A stretch of 64,000 bases of DNA from Gemmatimonadota bacterium (GCA_020161135.1 JAIUOB010000003.1:248001-312000), one strand, 5' to 3'; counted from the first letter of the stretch, positions 51,445 through 61,790 are shown. The notes: generated from the letters alone by a model not told the origin. A program made the numbers and translations.

Positions 51445-53880
51445 TCAGGCCGGGGTCGAGAGCACCGCGGACCGTTGCCGCCGGTCGGCCACCAGGCCGA
51501 GAAGCCACCAGAGTGCCGCTGCACCAAGTGTCAGCAGCGTAACGAGTTTGCCTGTCTGATATGGTGCGCTGTCGAAACGCAGCGAAACCTTGCGGGCACC
51601 TGCCGGCAGGTCGACGCCGATGAGCGTGAAGTTCGCGCGCGCGGTCAACGCCGGCTTTCCGTCAACCTCGGCCGTCCACCCGGGATAGAAATTCTCCGAC
51701 ACCACGAGCGCGCTGCCGGCGGGTGCCGGCGCGTCCAGCTCGAGATCGATGGCGCCGGGGTCGTATCGGTTGACGCGCACCCCAAAGCCAACCGGCGCCG
51801 GGAGCGGCGAATTGACCGGCTGCACCTCGATGGTCGTCGCGGAGTCGAAGATGGCCACGCGCTTCACATCGAACATGGGATTGAGCACGGTACTGCGAGT
51901 GACGTCGTCCTCGAGCTTCACCTTCATCGGAGCCACCCAGGCGGCCGGGTGATCACCCGGGAGCTCGAACAGGAAGCTCATCGTGCCAGCCGCATTGCGG
52001 ATCGGGCCGGCCACGAGCTTCACGCCCTGAAATGGCAGCTCGGGGACGTTGGTGTAGAACCAGCGGGCGTTGGTGAGCGACCAGAAGTTGGGGTTCGCGA
52101 TGGGCTGATAGCCCTCGTCCTTTCCGTTCAAAAGCTGATAACGGCCGAGCTCGTTGCCGTGATAGCCGAGCACCGAGCGGATCCCGTGGTGCATGAAGGC
52201 GTCGCCGACCATGAAGGGGTCATGCGGGCCCATGTTCTCGCCGAGCGGCAGGGCGACCACCCGCCCCGGCTGATCCTGCTTCTTGAGGAAGCGGATGATG
52301 TCGTCCTCGGCGTACAGCTCCGCGGCGGGCGCAGAGAAGCGCCAGTAGCTGCGCTCGATGCTCCAGAGGTCCAGGGCGACCAGCGCGAGCAGCGCCCAGC
52401 CGGCAAGCCTTGCGGAGATGCGCGACTGCATCACGAACCAGAGCACTCCACACGCGGCCAGCACGAACAGCGCGGAGCGCCAGGCTCCGATGACGACGTT
52501 GGTGGCGTTCGCCTCGATCTGGTCACCCCGGGCATCCCCGAGGATGGAGAGCGCGAGATTGCGGAAGGCGCCGGTGGTCGCCAGGACGCCGACAAGGCCG
52601 GCAAAGGCGGCCCATCCCGCGAGATAGCGCACGGTCACCTTGCCCGAGAGGGCCCGCTCCGCGCCGAACGCGGCGAGCACCGACAGGGAGAATGCCGTGA
52701 CGTAGAGGATCGTGCTGGGGGCGCGGAAGAACTTCGAGCCCGGGACGATCGCGTAGACGAGATGGTAGAACGGGGTGTTGCCGCCCCAAGCCCAGAGGAG
52801 CGAGACCACCAGCGCGCCGAGCCAGAACCAGACGTGGCTGCGATGCCGGTTCGTGAGCCCGCCGCCGATGGCGAGGAGCGCGAGCACCAACACCACTGCC
52901 CCGGCGTACTCGCTGTGGAAATGGATCCCGTTCCGTCCCCAGTAGTTCTCGAGGATGCCCGAGAACTGGGGGAGGTACATGTTGATGGTCTCCTCGAGCG
53001 GGAAGGAGAACGAGGTGGCGTAGTCGTACCCCTTGCCCCCCGATCGCGGCGACCACGGTACGTACTCGCGCACCGGGAAGTACTGCACGGCTCCCATGAG
53101 TCCGCCCAGCACGACGGCGATGGCGGCGAAGCCCAGCCGCGGGAGACGCGAGCCGGCGCCGGGTGCGGTAGCGGTGGCGGGTGCGGGCTGGTCGCTGGCC
53201 GTGGCGGCCGGGCGAAGCGCCAGCCACAGCGCGAAGGCGCCGCTGGTCAGCAGGAGGTACTGCAGCAGCTGCGGGTGCGGCGAGAGCACGGCGAGGCCGA
53301 CGATCAGCGCGAGCGCGCCCCAGGCGCTGCGCCGCCCATCCCGAATGCCGCGGAGGAGGGCCCACAGCGCGGCGGGCAGCAGGGCGCTCACGAACAGCTT
53401 GCCGTCGTGTCCGGGCGATGGGTAGGAGGCCACCGCGCCGCTGAGCATGTAGGCCACCCCGCCGATGCAGGCCGCCTGAAAGCGGACGCCGGCCGCCCGC
53501 AGGAAACCGATCGTGAAGAACCCGGCCAGCATCGTGTGGATGACGAACCCCCACGTCATCGCCACATCGGTCGGCAGGATGAGACGGAGCAGGAACGTCG
53601 GATAGAAGATGTCGCCGTGCATGGCGGCCACGTACGGCATGCCGCCGAACTGATACGGATTCCACAGCGGGAAGCCGGCGCCGCTGCGCAGGGACTGGGC
53701 GGCGTATTCACGGAAGGAGTAGCCGGCGATGTACTGGTCTGAATTCGGGTTGACCAGGAACGCGCCGCCGAGGGCGGGCCAGGCGAGCAGCAGGGTGGCG
53801 ACCACACACACCCCCGCCGCCCAGAGGAGCGGTCGTGAGGGCGAATCGGTCGCGGAGGTTGCAGCGTCGAGGCGAGCCAT
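51445..53880 (-). CDS. YfhO-type GT-C membrane glycosyltransferase candidate
   Basis: An 811-residue integral membrane protein. TM1 (LLWAAGVCVVATLLLAWPAL) is followed by a periplasmic loop with NPNSDQYIAGYSFREYA (Asp48, in the GT-C catalytic position) and NPYQFGGMPYVAAMHGD. About a dozen further TM segments follow (about 80-500), then a soluble C-terminal beta-rich domain and a last TM (LVTLLTLGAAALWWLLGLVA). In B. subtilis, YfhO with the GT2 enzyme CsbB glycosylates lipoteichoic acid. Here GT2 partners lie on both sides. The acceptor in this diderm organism is unknown. Confidence 0.75.
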   Translation of the reverse strand: MARLDAATSATDSPSRPLLWAAGVCVVATLLLAWPALGGAFLVNPNSDQYIAGYSFREYAAQSLRSGAGFPLWNPYQFGGMPYVAAMHGDIFYPTFLLRLILPTDVAMTWGFVIHTMLAGFFTIGFLRAAGVRFQAACIGGVAYMLSGAVASYPSPGHDGKLFVSALLPAALWALLRGIRDGRRSAWGALALIVGLAVLSPHPQLLQYLLLTSGAFALWLALRPAATASDQPAPATATAPGAGSRLPRLGFAAIAVVLGGLMGAVQYFPVREYVPWSPRSGGKGYDYATSFSFPLEETINMYLPQFSGILENYWGRNGIHFHSEYAGAVVLVLALLAIGGGLTNRHRSHVWFWLGALVVSLLWAWGGNTPFYHLVYAIVPGSKFFRAPSTILYVTAFSLSVLAAFGAERALSGKVTVRYLAGWAAFAGLVGVLATTGAFRNLALSILGDARGDQIEANATNVVIGAWRSALFVLAACGVLWFVMQSRISARLAGWALLALVALDLWSIERSYWRFSAPAAELYAEDDIIRFLKKQDQPGRVVALPLGENMGPHDPFMVGDAFMHHGIRSVLGYHGNELGRYQLLNGKDEGYQPIANPNFWSLTNARWFYTNVPELPFQGVKLVAGPIRNAAGTMSFLFELPGDHPAAWVAPMKVKLEDDVTRSTVLNPMFDVKRVAIFDSATTIEVQPVNSPLPAPVGFGVRVNRYDPGAIDLELDAPAPAGSALVVSENFYPGWTAEVDGKPALTARANFTLIGVDLPAGARKVSLRFDSAPYQTGKLVTLLTLGAAALWWLLGLVADRRQRSAVLSTPA

Positions 53881-53912
53881 GAGCGAGGAAAGAGGTCAGC
53901 GGGGCGCGGACA

Positions 53913-54905
53913 CTACGGCCGGCGGTGCAGACGCACACGCTGTCCGGCCGGCAGCAGCAGCAGGCTTACGAGCCCCGGAAGCACTTCGAGCACGATCAAC
54001 CATACCCGCGAGGTGACGCTCAGGATCACCGCCTCCCCCTGCCCCGTCGAGCCGAGGGCGGTGAGGAGTCCAACGAGCGCCACTTCGCGTACCCCGAGGC
54101 CCCCCGGTGCGATGAGCACGAGGTAACCCAGCAGGTAGGAAGCCGAGAAAACTGCGATGAACATCGCGGGATTGCCACTGATGGCGGGGGTGACGCCACG
54201 CGCGAAGCAGGCGAACGCGAGGCCGTAGCCGACCCACGACAGGACGTTCGCGACTGTCGCGAACCAGAGCGCGCGCGCCGGCAGCTGCGACGGTGGTGTC
54301 GGCAGCTTGCGCCAGGCAGCCACCCGCCCGATGACGCGTGGCATGACCGACGGCAGGACCAACACCCCCACCACAAACCCGGCGCCCAACAGGATCGCCA
54401 CAATTCGGAGGCCGGGGCGCACGGCGTCGAGCCCACTCGCGCCCGTGATGGCCATGACGCCGAAGCCAGCGCCGATGTTGAGCAGGGTGCCGAGCAGCGC
54501 GGCGCCGGCCGCCGCGATGCCCGAGACCCCTGCCTCCGCGGCCATGACACCCAGCGCGCCGATCGACCACAGCTTGCCGGGAATCCAGCGCCCGAGGTTG
54601 GCGATGGTCCAGATGCGCACCGCGTCGCGATAGGGCAGCGCACCGCCCCAGCCCCCCAGCAGCACGCGCCAGCTCTGTACGAGCATGGCGTAGACCGCCA
54701 GGACAATGCCGCTGGCAAGCCCCACCCACGGCCAGTCGACGCGGAGTTCGCGCGCGGACGCCCGCATGGTCTCCCACTCGCCGCCCAGGGTGCGCACGAT
54801 CCACCAGGCGGCCACCATGAGCAGCGCGACCCGGGTGACCGGGTGGCGCACGGCGGCGGCGAGTTGGTGCCAGCGCGAGGGCGCCGCGGGTGAGGGGACG
54901 GTCAT
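53913..54905 (-). CDS. lysylphosphatidylglycerol-synthase-TM / UPF0104 family membrane protein
   Basis: A 330-residue membrane protein with about eight hydrophobic segments (LASGIVLAVYAMLVQSWRVLL, GALGVMAAEAGVSGIAAAGA, VAILLGAGFVVGVLVLPSVM, YLLGYLVLIAPGGLGVREVALVGLLTAL). The APGGLGVREVALVGLL block is the UPF0104/AglD-type signature. Members include flippase-like or lipid-modifying proteins next to glycosyltransferases. ATG 54905 overlaps the GT4 stop. In this cluster a role in moving or trimming a lipid-linked sugar is plausible but not shown. Confidence 0.7.
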   Translation of the reverse strand: MTVPSPAAPSRWHQLAAAVRHPVTRVALLMVAAWWIVRTLGGEWETMRASARELRVDWPWVGLASGIVLAVYAMLVQSWRVLLGGWGGALPYRDAVRIWTIANLGRWIPGKLWSIGALGVMAAEAGVSGIAAAGAALLGTLLNIGAGFGVMAITGASGLDAVRPGLRIVAILLGAGFVVGVLVLPSVMPRVIGRVAAWRKLPTPPSQLPARALWFATVANVLSWVGYGLAFACFARGVTPAISGNPAMFIAVFSASYLLGYLVLIAPGGLGVREVALVGLLTALGSTGQGEAVILSVTSRVWLIVLEVLPGLVSLLLLPAGQRVRLHRRP

Positions 54906-56131
54906 GGGGCGCTGCGCTCGGTGGCCGGTTCGTCGTCCGCGGCGCCGGCGAGCGCCTCGCGATACACCGACAGATAGCGATCGGCGACGGCCTCCGGCGT
55001 GAACTGCGCCTGCACGAACGCGCGCGCCGCGTCGCCGAGTCGGCGCGCATGGTCGCGATCGGTGGTGACGCGCGCAATGGCGTCTGCGAGGGCCGCGATG
55101 TCGCCCGGCGTGACGAGCGTTCCGCCGGACTCCGGACGGACCACGTCGAGCAGTCCGGCGTCGGCGTAGGCGATGACCGGTGTGGCGCAGAGCTGCGCCT
55201 CGACCGCCACGAGCCCCAGCCCTTCCCCGCGCGATGGCATGACGACGACCTGCGCCGACCGGTAGAGCGCGGCGATGGTGTCGGGCGCGAGCGTGCCGAG
55301 CCACGTGATGCGCGGTGCGAGTCCCTGCGCCTGCGCGAGAGACTGCAGCGCCGCGCGATCGGGGCCGTCACCGACGACGGTGAGCGGCAGGTCGGCGCCC
55401 GAGGCACTGTCGAGTCGCGCCATCGCATCCAGCAGGTCGCGAAGCCCCTTCTGTGCATTGAGTCGACCGACGAACAGCACGCCGCGACGATCGTCGCCGA
55501 CTGCCGCGCGCGAGGCCGCGCCGCCCTCGTCGTACCGTGCGGCTTCGACGGGCATGGGGGCGACGTCGATCACGATCGGCGCGCCGGGACGTTGCACGAG
55601 CCGCTGCGCCGTGTCGGCCAGCCACGACGACACCGCGGTCACGCGTGTCGCGCGGGACAAGACCGCCCGCATGAGCGGATGCGCCGGCGTCGTGTGCTCG
55701 GCGAGGCGCACGTCGGAGCCGTGCATCGTGATCACGAGCGGCGGGCGTCCGCGCGGCATTGCCCGCCACAGCGCGAGCCCGGCCGGAAACCACCAATGTG
55801 CATGGACGAGCGCGAACGGACGCTGCGCCCGCGTCGCCGCGTCGAGCGCCTCGCGCGTCGCGCGGCGCAACGCGAACAGGAGACGCACCAGTGTCAGGCG
55901 GGCGCGCCAACTGCGCTGCACCTGCTCCGCCATGGTGCCGTCGTAGGCGAGCGTCATGTCGGCGTCGGCCGCGTAGCGCACCCGCGTGATGGCCACGCCG
56001 TCCACCTGCTCACGCGCTGCGAGCCCCGGGGCGCCGGGCGCGATGACCTGGACCTCGACGCCGCGCTGCTGCAGGGCCACCGCGAGGCGCAGCACGAACG
56101 AGCCGGCCACATCACCGGCGTGCCGCGGCAC
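54902..56131 (-). CDS. GT4-family glycosyltransferase, start codon uncertain
   Basis: A GT-B glycosyltransferase of 409 residues from GTG 56131. C-terminal domain blocks are GVLFVGRLNAQKGLRDLL, VVGDGPDR and the E-x7-E segment PSRGEGLGLVAVEA. The in-frame sequence just upstream reads RRVLFVTHN, the usual first beta strand of GT4 enzymes, yet no ATG, GTG, TTG or CTG precedes it in frame before the end of the upstream gene. So either the annotated start loses a strand, or a rare start or a sequence error is involved. Sugar and acceptor are unknown. Confidence 0.75.
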   Translation of the reverse strand: MPRHAGDVAGSFVLRLAVALQQRGVEVQVIAPGAPGLAAREQVDGVAITRVRYAADADMTLAYDGTMAEQVQRSWRARLTLVRLLFALRRATREALDAATRAQRPFALVHAHWWFPAGLALWRAMPRGRPPLVITMHGSDVRLAEHTTPAHPLMRAVLSRATRVTAVSSWLADTAQRLVQRPGAPIVIDVAPMPVEAARYDEGGAASRAAVGDDRRGVLFVGRLNAQKGLRDLLDAMARLDSASGADLPLTVVGDGPDRAALQSLAQAQGLAPRITWLGTLAPDTIAALYRSAQVVVMPSRGEGLGLVAVEAQLCATPVIAYADAGLLDVVRPESGGTLVTPGDIAALADAIARVTTDRDHARRLGDAARAFVQAQFTPEAVADRYLSVYREALAGAADDEPATERSAP

Positions 56132-56215
56132 GTTGTGCGTGACGAAGAGGACGCGCCGTGGCGGCGCGGGCTGCGCGCCCCCGCGCGAAAGCGGTGTGGT
56201 GCGCGCGGGCAGCGG

Positions 56216-57256
56216 TCAGCCTTCGCCCGCGTCCCCGTCGCGGGCGGATGCGCGGTGCGCGTCGCGACGCTCATCCAGGTCCTGCGCGCGCCCGGCGAGG
56301 TCGTCGAGTTCACGGCGCAGCTCTCGCACCTCTGCGCGCTGCTGCGCCACCTGCTCGCCGAGCAACCCGGTCGCGAAGAACACGGAGCCCAGCAGCAGGC
56401 AGGTCTGGATGAGGGTCCACACCCAGCGCTGGCCGACGCCGGTGACGGCCAGCCATCCGAGCGCGCCGAGGCCGGCGACCGTGCCGGTGGCGAAGAGGGC
56501 GGCCCCCAGCATGCCGAACGCCAGGAGGGGCTTCTGTCCGAACCGCAGCTCGAACCACACGGCCAGCATGTCGAGCACGCCGACCGGGATGCGTGACAGG
56601 CCGAACTTCGAGCGCCCGCTGTGTCGCGGATAGAGCGGAATGGGGACTTCGCTCACGGTGAAGCCCTGCGCGGCCGCGAGCACGATCATGTACCGATGGA
56701 AGTCCGGCCGCAGCGGCAGGGACGCCATGATCTCGCGGCGATAGGCCTTCACGTTGTTGAGGTCGCGCACCGGCACGTGAAAGAGCGTGCGACTCAACCC
56801 GTTGTAGATGCGCGAGACGAACGCCTTCTCGTAGGTGCCCTGCTTGTAGCCGGTCACCATGTCGGAGTCGCCGTCCAGGATGGGGGCGACGAGCGACGGA
56901 ATGTCCTCGGGCTTGAACTGCAGGTCTGCGGGATAGAAGACCAGCACCTCACCGCGCGAGTGCAGCCAGCCGGTGCGCAGCGCCTCGGCAATGCCGCGCT
57001 GCGTGCGGTGGCGCACCGGGCGCAGGAACGGAAAGCGCGCCTGCAGTTGCTGCAGCAACGCCCACGATCCGTCCGCCGAGCCGTCGTCGACGACGATCAC
57101 CTCGTAGCGCGCGCGTTCGCCGCGCTGCATGACGTCGCACAGTTCGACGAACAGCTCGAGGTTGCCCGCCTCGTCCTTGGCGGGCACGAGGACACTCACG
57201 TCGACGGCGCCGACGGGGTGCTCCGGGCGACGGAAGGGAGAAGTGCTCACGCGCAT
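56216..57256 (-). CDS. GT2 glycosyltransferase with C-terminal membrane segments (GtrB/CsbB-like)
   Basis: A 346-residue membrane-bound GT2. The catalytic domain (about 18-240) has VSVLVPAKDEAGNL, VIVVDDGSADGSW and YPADLQFKPEDI, then VRDLNNVKAYRREIMASL. Two TM segments follow (LLAFGMLGAALFATGTVAGL and VWTLIQTCLLLGSVFFATGL), and then a charged coiled-coil tail (VAQQRAEVRELRRELDDLA). This is the topology of GtrB, ArnC and CsbB, which load sugars onto undecaprenyl phosphate. Pairing with YfhO would recreate a CsbB-YfhO-type system. Confidence 0.8.
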   Translation of the reverse strand: MRVSTSPFRRPEHPVGAVDVSVLVPAKDEAGNLELFVELCDVMQRGERARYEVIVVDDGSADGSWALLQQLQARFPFLRPVRHRTQRGIAEALRTGWLHSRGEVLVFYPADLQFKPEDIPSLVAPILDGDSDMVTGYKQGTYEKAFVSRIYNGLSRTLFHVPVRDLNNVKAYRREIMASLPLRPDFHRYMIVLAAAQGFTVSEVPIPLYPRHSGRSKFGLSRIPVGVLDMLAVWFELRFGQKPLLAFGMLGAALFATGTVAGLGALGWLAVTGVGQRWVWTLIQTCLLLGSVFFATGLLGEQVAQQRAEVRELRRELDDLAGRAQDLDERRDAHRASARDGDAGEG

Positions 57257-57349
57257 CCGGGAAGGATAGGGGCCCGCCGGCAGATGCGGGAGCGGAAACC
57301 GGCGAGGAGGGCGATCCGCACCCGCGCGCGTCGGGGGGCCGCCCTCTGC

Positions 57350-58846
57350 TCAGACGCGCTTGCGCATCCGGGCCGGGAGCACGCCGAGCTGGTCGCGGTA
57401 CTTGGCGACGGTGCGGCGCGCGATCTGGACCCCGGTCTGCTGCAGGATCTCCACGATCGCCTGGTCGGTGAGCGGGTCCTTGGCGTTCTCCCCGGCGACG
57501 AGCTTCTGGATCTGGTCCTTGATGCCGCGGGCGGAGACATCGTCGCCGTCGGCGGTCGAGAGGCCCGACGAGAAGAAGAACTTGAGGGGCAGCACGCCAC
57601 GCGGGGTCTGCACGAACTTCTCGTTCGTCACGCGGCTCACGGTGCTCTCGTGCATGCCCACCGCCTCGGCCACTTCGCGCAAAGTGAGCGGGCGGAGTCC
57701 CTGCACACCACGCTCGAAGAAGTCGCGCTGCCGGTCGACGATGTGGTGCATGACCTTGAGCATCGTCTGTCGGCGCTGCTCGATCGCCTGGATCATCCAG
57801 TTCGCCGAGTTGAGCTTGCTGGCGATGAAGTCCTTGCTCTCGGCGTCGAAGCGCTTCTTGTCCCGCGCAATGTCCTGGTAGATGCGCGACAGCTTCAGGC
57901 GCGGCAGGTTGCCGTCGTTGAGGAAGATGTGGTAGTGCCCTTCGATCTTCTCGACGACGAGGTCGGGGATGATGTAGTTGTCGCTGCCCGCGCTGAAACG
58001 CAGCCCCGGGCGCGGATCGAGCTTGGCAATCTCGTCCGCCGCCGCCTGCACTTCCTGTGCGGCGATGCCGAAGCGCTTCGCCAACTCGCTCCAGCGGTGC
58101 GCGATGAGCTCCTCGAACGCGTCCTCGACGAGTCGCCACGCGAGCGCGCCCTGCTGCCCTGCCGCGCGCAACTGGAGCAGCAGGCACTCCCGCAGGTTCT
58201 GCGCGCCCACGCCGGGGGGATCGAGGTCGTGGATGATCGCCAGCATGGCGGCGACCTCCGCCTCGGTGAACTCGGGGACGGGGCCGTCATGGTCGCGCAA
58301 CTCGGCTTCGTGCGCGAGCACCTCGTTCGCGCCGCGCCGGATCTCCTCGAGCGAACAGGCGAGCCAGCCATCGTCGTTCAGGTTGCCGACGAACTCCTCG
58401 GCGAGAAACGCCTGGCGCGCCGAGAGATCGAGCAGCGCCAACTGCTCGGTGAGGTGGTCGGTGAGGTCGCGCGCGTCGACGGTGACGGGCTCGTACCACT
58501 CGCGCTGCTCGTGTTCCTCGCGCTGGCCTCCGGTCTCGAAGCCATCGAGCAGCACCGCCTCCCAGTCGACGTCATCGTCACCGGTCTTCTCCGGCTCCGC
58601 TTCGGCCGTCGCCTCCGGCTCCGCGAGGTCCTGGGCCTCGGCCGTGGCCTCGTCGGTGTCGTCGCTGTCGCCCTCGTCTTCCTCGGGTTCGACCAGCTCG
58701 AGGAACGGATTGGTGAGGAGTTCCTGCTTGAGGTGCTGCTGCAGGTCGAGCAACGGCATGTACAGCAAATCCATCGCCTGGTACAGGCGTGGATTGACCT
58801 TGAGCTCCTGCCGTAGCCCGGTATGCTGCTGCAGCCCCGTCTTCAT
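57350..58846 (-). CDS. rpoN: RNA polymerase sigma-54 factor
   Basis: The alternative sigma factor that needs AAA+ activators. It has 498 residues: the Gln-rich activator-binding N-terminus ([24 protein letters not shown], about 1-45), an acidic linker, the core-binding region, and the HTH with the RpoN box ARRTVAKYR (476-484) close to the C-terminus. No activator gene is adjacent. It lies next to lptB, as in E. coli and other proteobacteria. Confidence 0.95.
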   Translation of the reverse strand: MKTGLQQHTGLRQELKVNPRLYQAMDLLYMPLLDLQQHLKQELLTNPFLELVEPEEDEGDSDDTDEATAEAQDLAEPEATAEAEPEKTGDDDVDWEAVLLDGFETGGQREEHEQREWYEPVTVDARDLTDHLTEQLALLDLSARQAFLAEEFVGNLNDDGWLACSLEEIRRGANEVLAHEAELRDHDGPVPEFTEAEVAAMLAIIHDLDPPGVGAQNLRECLLLQLRAAGQQGALAWRLVEDAFEELIAHRWSELAKRFGIAAQEVQAAADEIAKLDPRPGLRFSAGSDNYIIPDLVVEKIEGHYHIFLNDGNLPRLKLSRIYQDIARDKKRFDAESKDFIASKLNSANWMIQAIEQRRQTMLKVMHHIVDRQRDFFERGVQGLRPLTLREVAEAVGMHESTVSRVTNEKFVQTPRGVLPLKFFFSSGLSTADGDDVSARGIKDQIQKLVAGENAKDPLTDQAIVEILQQTGVQIARRTVAKYRDQLGVLPARMRKRV

Positions 58847-60084
58847 TCGGTGAGCACTCCCTCGTCGGCGGCCGCGAAGCGCGACCGCAGGCGCGCCGTG
58901 AGGGTGGGGCCGAGATAGATCTCGGCGACCGTGTCGTCGAACACCAGTTCGCGCACGGTGCCGGAAACCTTCACCTGTCCGTCGAACATGATGTAGGCGC
59001 GGTCGACAATGTCGAGCGTCTGCTCGACATTGTGGTCGCTGATGAGCACACCGATCCCACGGTGGCGCAGTCCCGCCACGATGGTCTGGATGTCGTGGAC
59101 CGCGATGGGGTCCACACCAGCGAACGGCTCGTCGAGCATCATGAACTTGGGTTGCGTGACCAGCGCGCGCGTGATCTCGAGTCGGCGGCGTTCGCCGCCC
59201 GAGAGCTGATAGGCACGACTGTGGCGCAGGTGCTTGATGCTGAGTTCGTCCAGCAGTGTTTCCAGACGCTCCCGCCGTTCTTCCGCGCTCAGGGGCAGCG
59301 TTTCCAGAATGGCGGAAATGTTCTGCTCGACCGTCAGCTTCCGAAAGATTGACGGCTCCTGCGAAAGGTAACCGATCCCCTGCCGGGCCCGCCGGTACAT
59401 GGGCATGCTGGTGATGTCGGTGCCGTCGAGGCGGATGCGTCCGGACTGGGGTTCAATGAGCCCCACGAGCATGTAAAAGGTCGTGGTCTTTCCCGCCCCG
59501 TTCGGCCCCAGCAACCCCACGATCTCGCCCTGGGCCACCCGCAGCGCGACGTCGTTCACCACGCGACGGCTGCGGTAGATCTTCACCAGCCCCTGCGCCT
59601 CGAGCACGGAGGTGGCGGCGGGTGTGGCCGGCGTCGCCGTCTGCGGTCGTGGGTGCTCGCCAGTGGTCCTCAGGGAGGCCTCGAGCGCGCTGCGCTGCGG
59701 GGCGACCATGGCCCAGACGCTGGGGACGAAGCGGACACTGGCATCCGGCGCCAGATCGGCGGCGTTGGTCTCGACCAGCCCGGCCGCCGCGAGACGCGGC
59801 AGGAGCGTGGTCTGGAGATGCTGTCGGACATCGTCCGGCGCCATGAACCGCGCGTCCTGCCGCAGGGTCATGACCCGGGAGGCGACGGCCTGCAGCGACA
59901 TGCTGCCCCCGTCGTCGGCGGCCTGGAGCATGGCCCGCACCGCCGCCGCGAGCGCCCAGTCTCCGTGGACGGCGCGCTCGATGAGGAGTTCGGCACCGTC
60001 AGCCGTCGCGTTGGGAGACGGCGCGTCGGGCCGGGGCGCGTCGACAGGCGACGCCGCCACGTGTGGATCAGGGGTATCGGACAT
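58843..60084 (-). CDS. lptB: LptB-like LPS-export ATPase with N-terminal extension
   Basis: The cytoplasmic ATPase powering LPS transport. Residues about 160-413 are the LptB domain: [20 protein letters not shown], Walker A GPNGAGKT (193-200), signature [33 protein letters not shown] and the switch region [12 protein letters not shown]. Residues 1-159 are extra: a Pro/Ala leader, then a helical region ([54 protein letters not shown]) that looks like a winged helix. Ordinary LptB has only about 240 residues. ATG 60084 overlaps the stop of the gene before it by one base, and its own stop overlaps rpoN. Confidence 0.88.
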   Translation of the reverse strand: MSDTPDPHVAASPVDAPRPDAPSPNATADGAELLIERAVHGDWALAAAVRAMLQAADDGGSMSLQAVASRVMTLRQDARFMAPDDVRQHLQTTLLPRLAAAGLVETNAADLAPDASVRFVPSVWAMVAPQRSALEASLRTTGEHPRPQTATPATPAATSVLEAQGLVKIYRSRRVVNDVALRVAQGEIVGLLGPNGAGKTTTFYMLVGLIEPQSGRIRLDGTDITSMPMYRRARQGIGYLSQEPSIFRKLTVEQNISAILETLPLSAEERRERLETLLDELSIKHLRHSRAYQLSGGERRRLEITRALVTQPKFMMLDEPFAGVDPIAVHDIQTIVAGLRHRGIGVLISDHNVEQTLDIVDRAYIMFDGQVKVSGTVRELVFDDTVAEIYLGPTLTARLRSRFAAADEGVLTE

Positions 60085-61790
60085 CAGCGGAAGCGAGGCG
60101 TCGGCCACGGCATCTGGCGGGACTCGGCGGGGACGAAGGGGGCCGGTCGCGGCGCGCGCGAACGATTGGCCGGGGGGCGCGAGCCGGGGGGGCGTGTTCC
60201 CGGGGGCTTCGGCCGTGCGCGTGAGGTGTCGCGCAAGGAGTCGGCGAGGCTGTCGGTGGCGTTGGGCTCGAGGTACACACCCGACGCGGCCGAATCGACG
60301 CGGACGGTGCGTACGGCGCCGGTGTCGAAGGCCACGGAGATGCGACGCCCGCGCACGTAGTTGATGGCGGGCGGTGCCTCGCGGCCCCGGGCGTTCGCCA
60401 TGTGGAAGAGGGAGCTCGCGTTGCCCACGGCGAGCACCTCCTTCATGCGCGGACGCGCCGCCGTGTCGCGCATGAGCGCCTCGCTGCTGTCGAACCACGC
60501 GAAGATGCTGTCGCCCCGCAGCAGGTCACGATCCGGTGTGCGGATCTTCATCGTGTCCGGCACGCCGGCCGTGCGCGCGCCGCCGATGGCGTGCACTTCG
60601 CGCACGCGCTTGTCGACCAGCCGAATGCGCAGCGAATCAGCCTCGACGTCCTGCTGCGGGGTGCGGGCGCGGGCGCGCCCCGCCCCCCAGGCAAAGGCCT
60701 CCTCGATCACGCGCGCGGACAGGCGCAGGTCGATCTGCTCCGCGTCCAGCTCGAGGTCGTCCGAGGTGGCCTTGCCCCGATGCCGTGCGACCACGCGCTC
60801 GAGCTGCCGGTCCTTCGAGAAGAGGTCGATCGTGTCGCCGGTGAGCGTGAAGCGTCGCGTCGTGTCGTCGTTCACGATGCGGGCGTTGCGCACCAGCCGT
60901 GCCTTCTCGGTGGGCTTGTCGAACGCCGCCGAATCGCTCCGGCCGGTGATCGACTCGCGCGTGATGACGACGTCGCCGAAGGCCACGAGGATCGAGTCGC
61001 CCGCATCCTCGAAGCGATTGGCCATCACCGTGGTCGGCGGACTGAGCTTGCCGGTGCTGTCCTTCTCGATGAGGCGTGCGACGGAGCGCGCGGGAGCGAT
61101 CATGCGGGACACCGGCCGATCGGGCATCGCGCGATAGTACTCGAGGCTGGGCCCGCTGAAGGTGCTCCCCGTCGCGAGCTGCGTCGCGACGACGTTGCCG
61201 TCAGCGTACAGGCGGCCCTCCCGGGTGAAGTACACCGCGTGCATCGCGGTCACCTGCATCTTGCCGGGCTCTTCGTAGACCACGTTGCCGTACAGGTTCA
61301 CGACGCCCGCCGCCTGGAACTGCTCCGCACTGTCCGCGCGCAAGCGATTGCGCTCACCCTGGCAGCGGCCGATGAAGCCGCCACCGATGAAGGTGTTCGA
61401 CACCGTCTCGCTGAGGCGGTTGTAGGTCAGGCGCGTTTCCGGCGGCGACTCCGCGAAGTCGAGCACGCAATTGCGCGTGCTCGGGGCCGGCTTCTTGGCG
61501 GGCGCTGGGCGCACGGGCTTTGCCCCGCGCCCGCTGTCGGCGCGGACGCTGTCGGACACCGAATCCGCGCGGAACGGCGGCGGCGCACTGCTGTCGGGGC
61601 GCTGTGCAGCGGCGGGTGGCGCGCCGGGGGGAACCGCCGCGGGCGGCGTGACCGTCGTCTCGGGCCGCACGACCGCGGCGGTCGTGCCCGGACGCGCGCG
61701 CCGACCCGGTAGCTGACAGCCCCAGAGGACGGCCGCGCCGACCAGCACAAGGCGCATCGCGCCGCGCACGCGCCCGGACAGGCGGGTCAC
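60084..61790 (-). CDS. large OstA/LptA-domain protein, possible lipoprotein
   Basis: A 568-residue periplasmic LPS-transport protein. I start it at GTG 61790, which overlaps lptC as GTGA; ATG 61757 is the alternative. A hydrophobic segment ([12 protein letters not shown]) ends in Cys and may be a lipobox, though Trp at that position is atypical. A Pro/Ala/Ser linker (about 35-105) and beta-jellyroll OstA repeats follow ([54 protein letters not shown]). It is much longer than E. coli LptA (185 residues) and resembles LptA-like or LptD N-terminal modules. It ends in a Pro/Arg-rich tail. Confidence 0.8.
   Translation of the reverse strand: MTRLSGRVRGAMRLVLVGAAVLWGCQLPGRRARPGTTAAVVRPETTVTPPAAVPPGAPPAAAQRPDSSAPPPFRADSVSDSVRADSGRGAKPVRPAPAKKPAPSTRNCVLDFAESPPETRLTYNRLSETVSNTFIGGGFIGRCQGERNRLRADSAEQFQAAGVVNLYGNVVYEEPGKMQVTAMHAVYFTREGRLYADGNVVATQLATGSTFSGPSLEYYRAMPDRPVSRMIAPARSVARLIEKDSTGKLSPPTTVMANRFEDAGDSILVAFGDVVITRESITGRSDSAAFDKPTEKARLVRNARIVNDDTTRRFTLTGDTIDLFSKDRQLERVVARHRGKATSDDLELDAEQIDLRLSARVIEEAFAWGAGRARARTPQQDVEADSLRIRLVDKRVREVHAIGGARTAGVPDTMKIRTPDRDLLRGDSIFAWFDSSEALMRDTAARPRMKEVLAVGNASSLFHMANARGREAPPAINYVRGRRISVAFDTGAVRTVRVDSAASGVYLEPNATDSLADSLRDTSRARPKPPGTRPPGSRPPANRSRAPRPAPFVPAESRQMPWPTPRFR

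Noticed and set aside
51388..53742. 784-residue plus-strand frame over the YfhO gene
   Set aside because: It is the complement of a membrane protein gene; no hydrophobic segments or domains, and strongly biased towards Arg, Glu and His.
56621..58816. 731-residue plus-strand frame over the GT2 and rpoN genes
   Set aside because: It spans two recognised minus-strand genes and shows no domain of its own.
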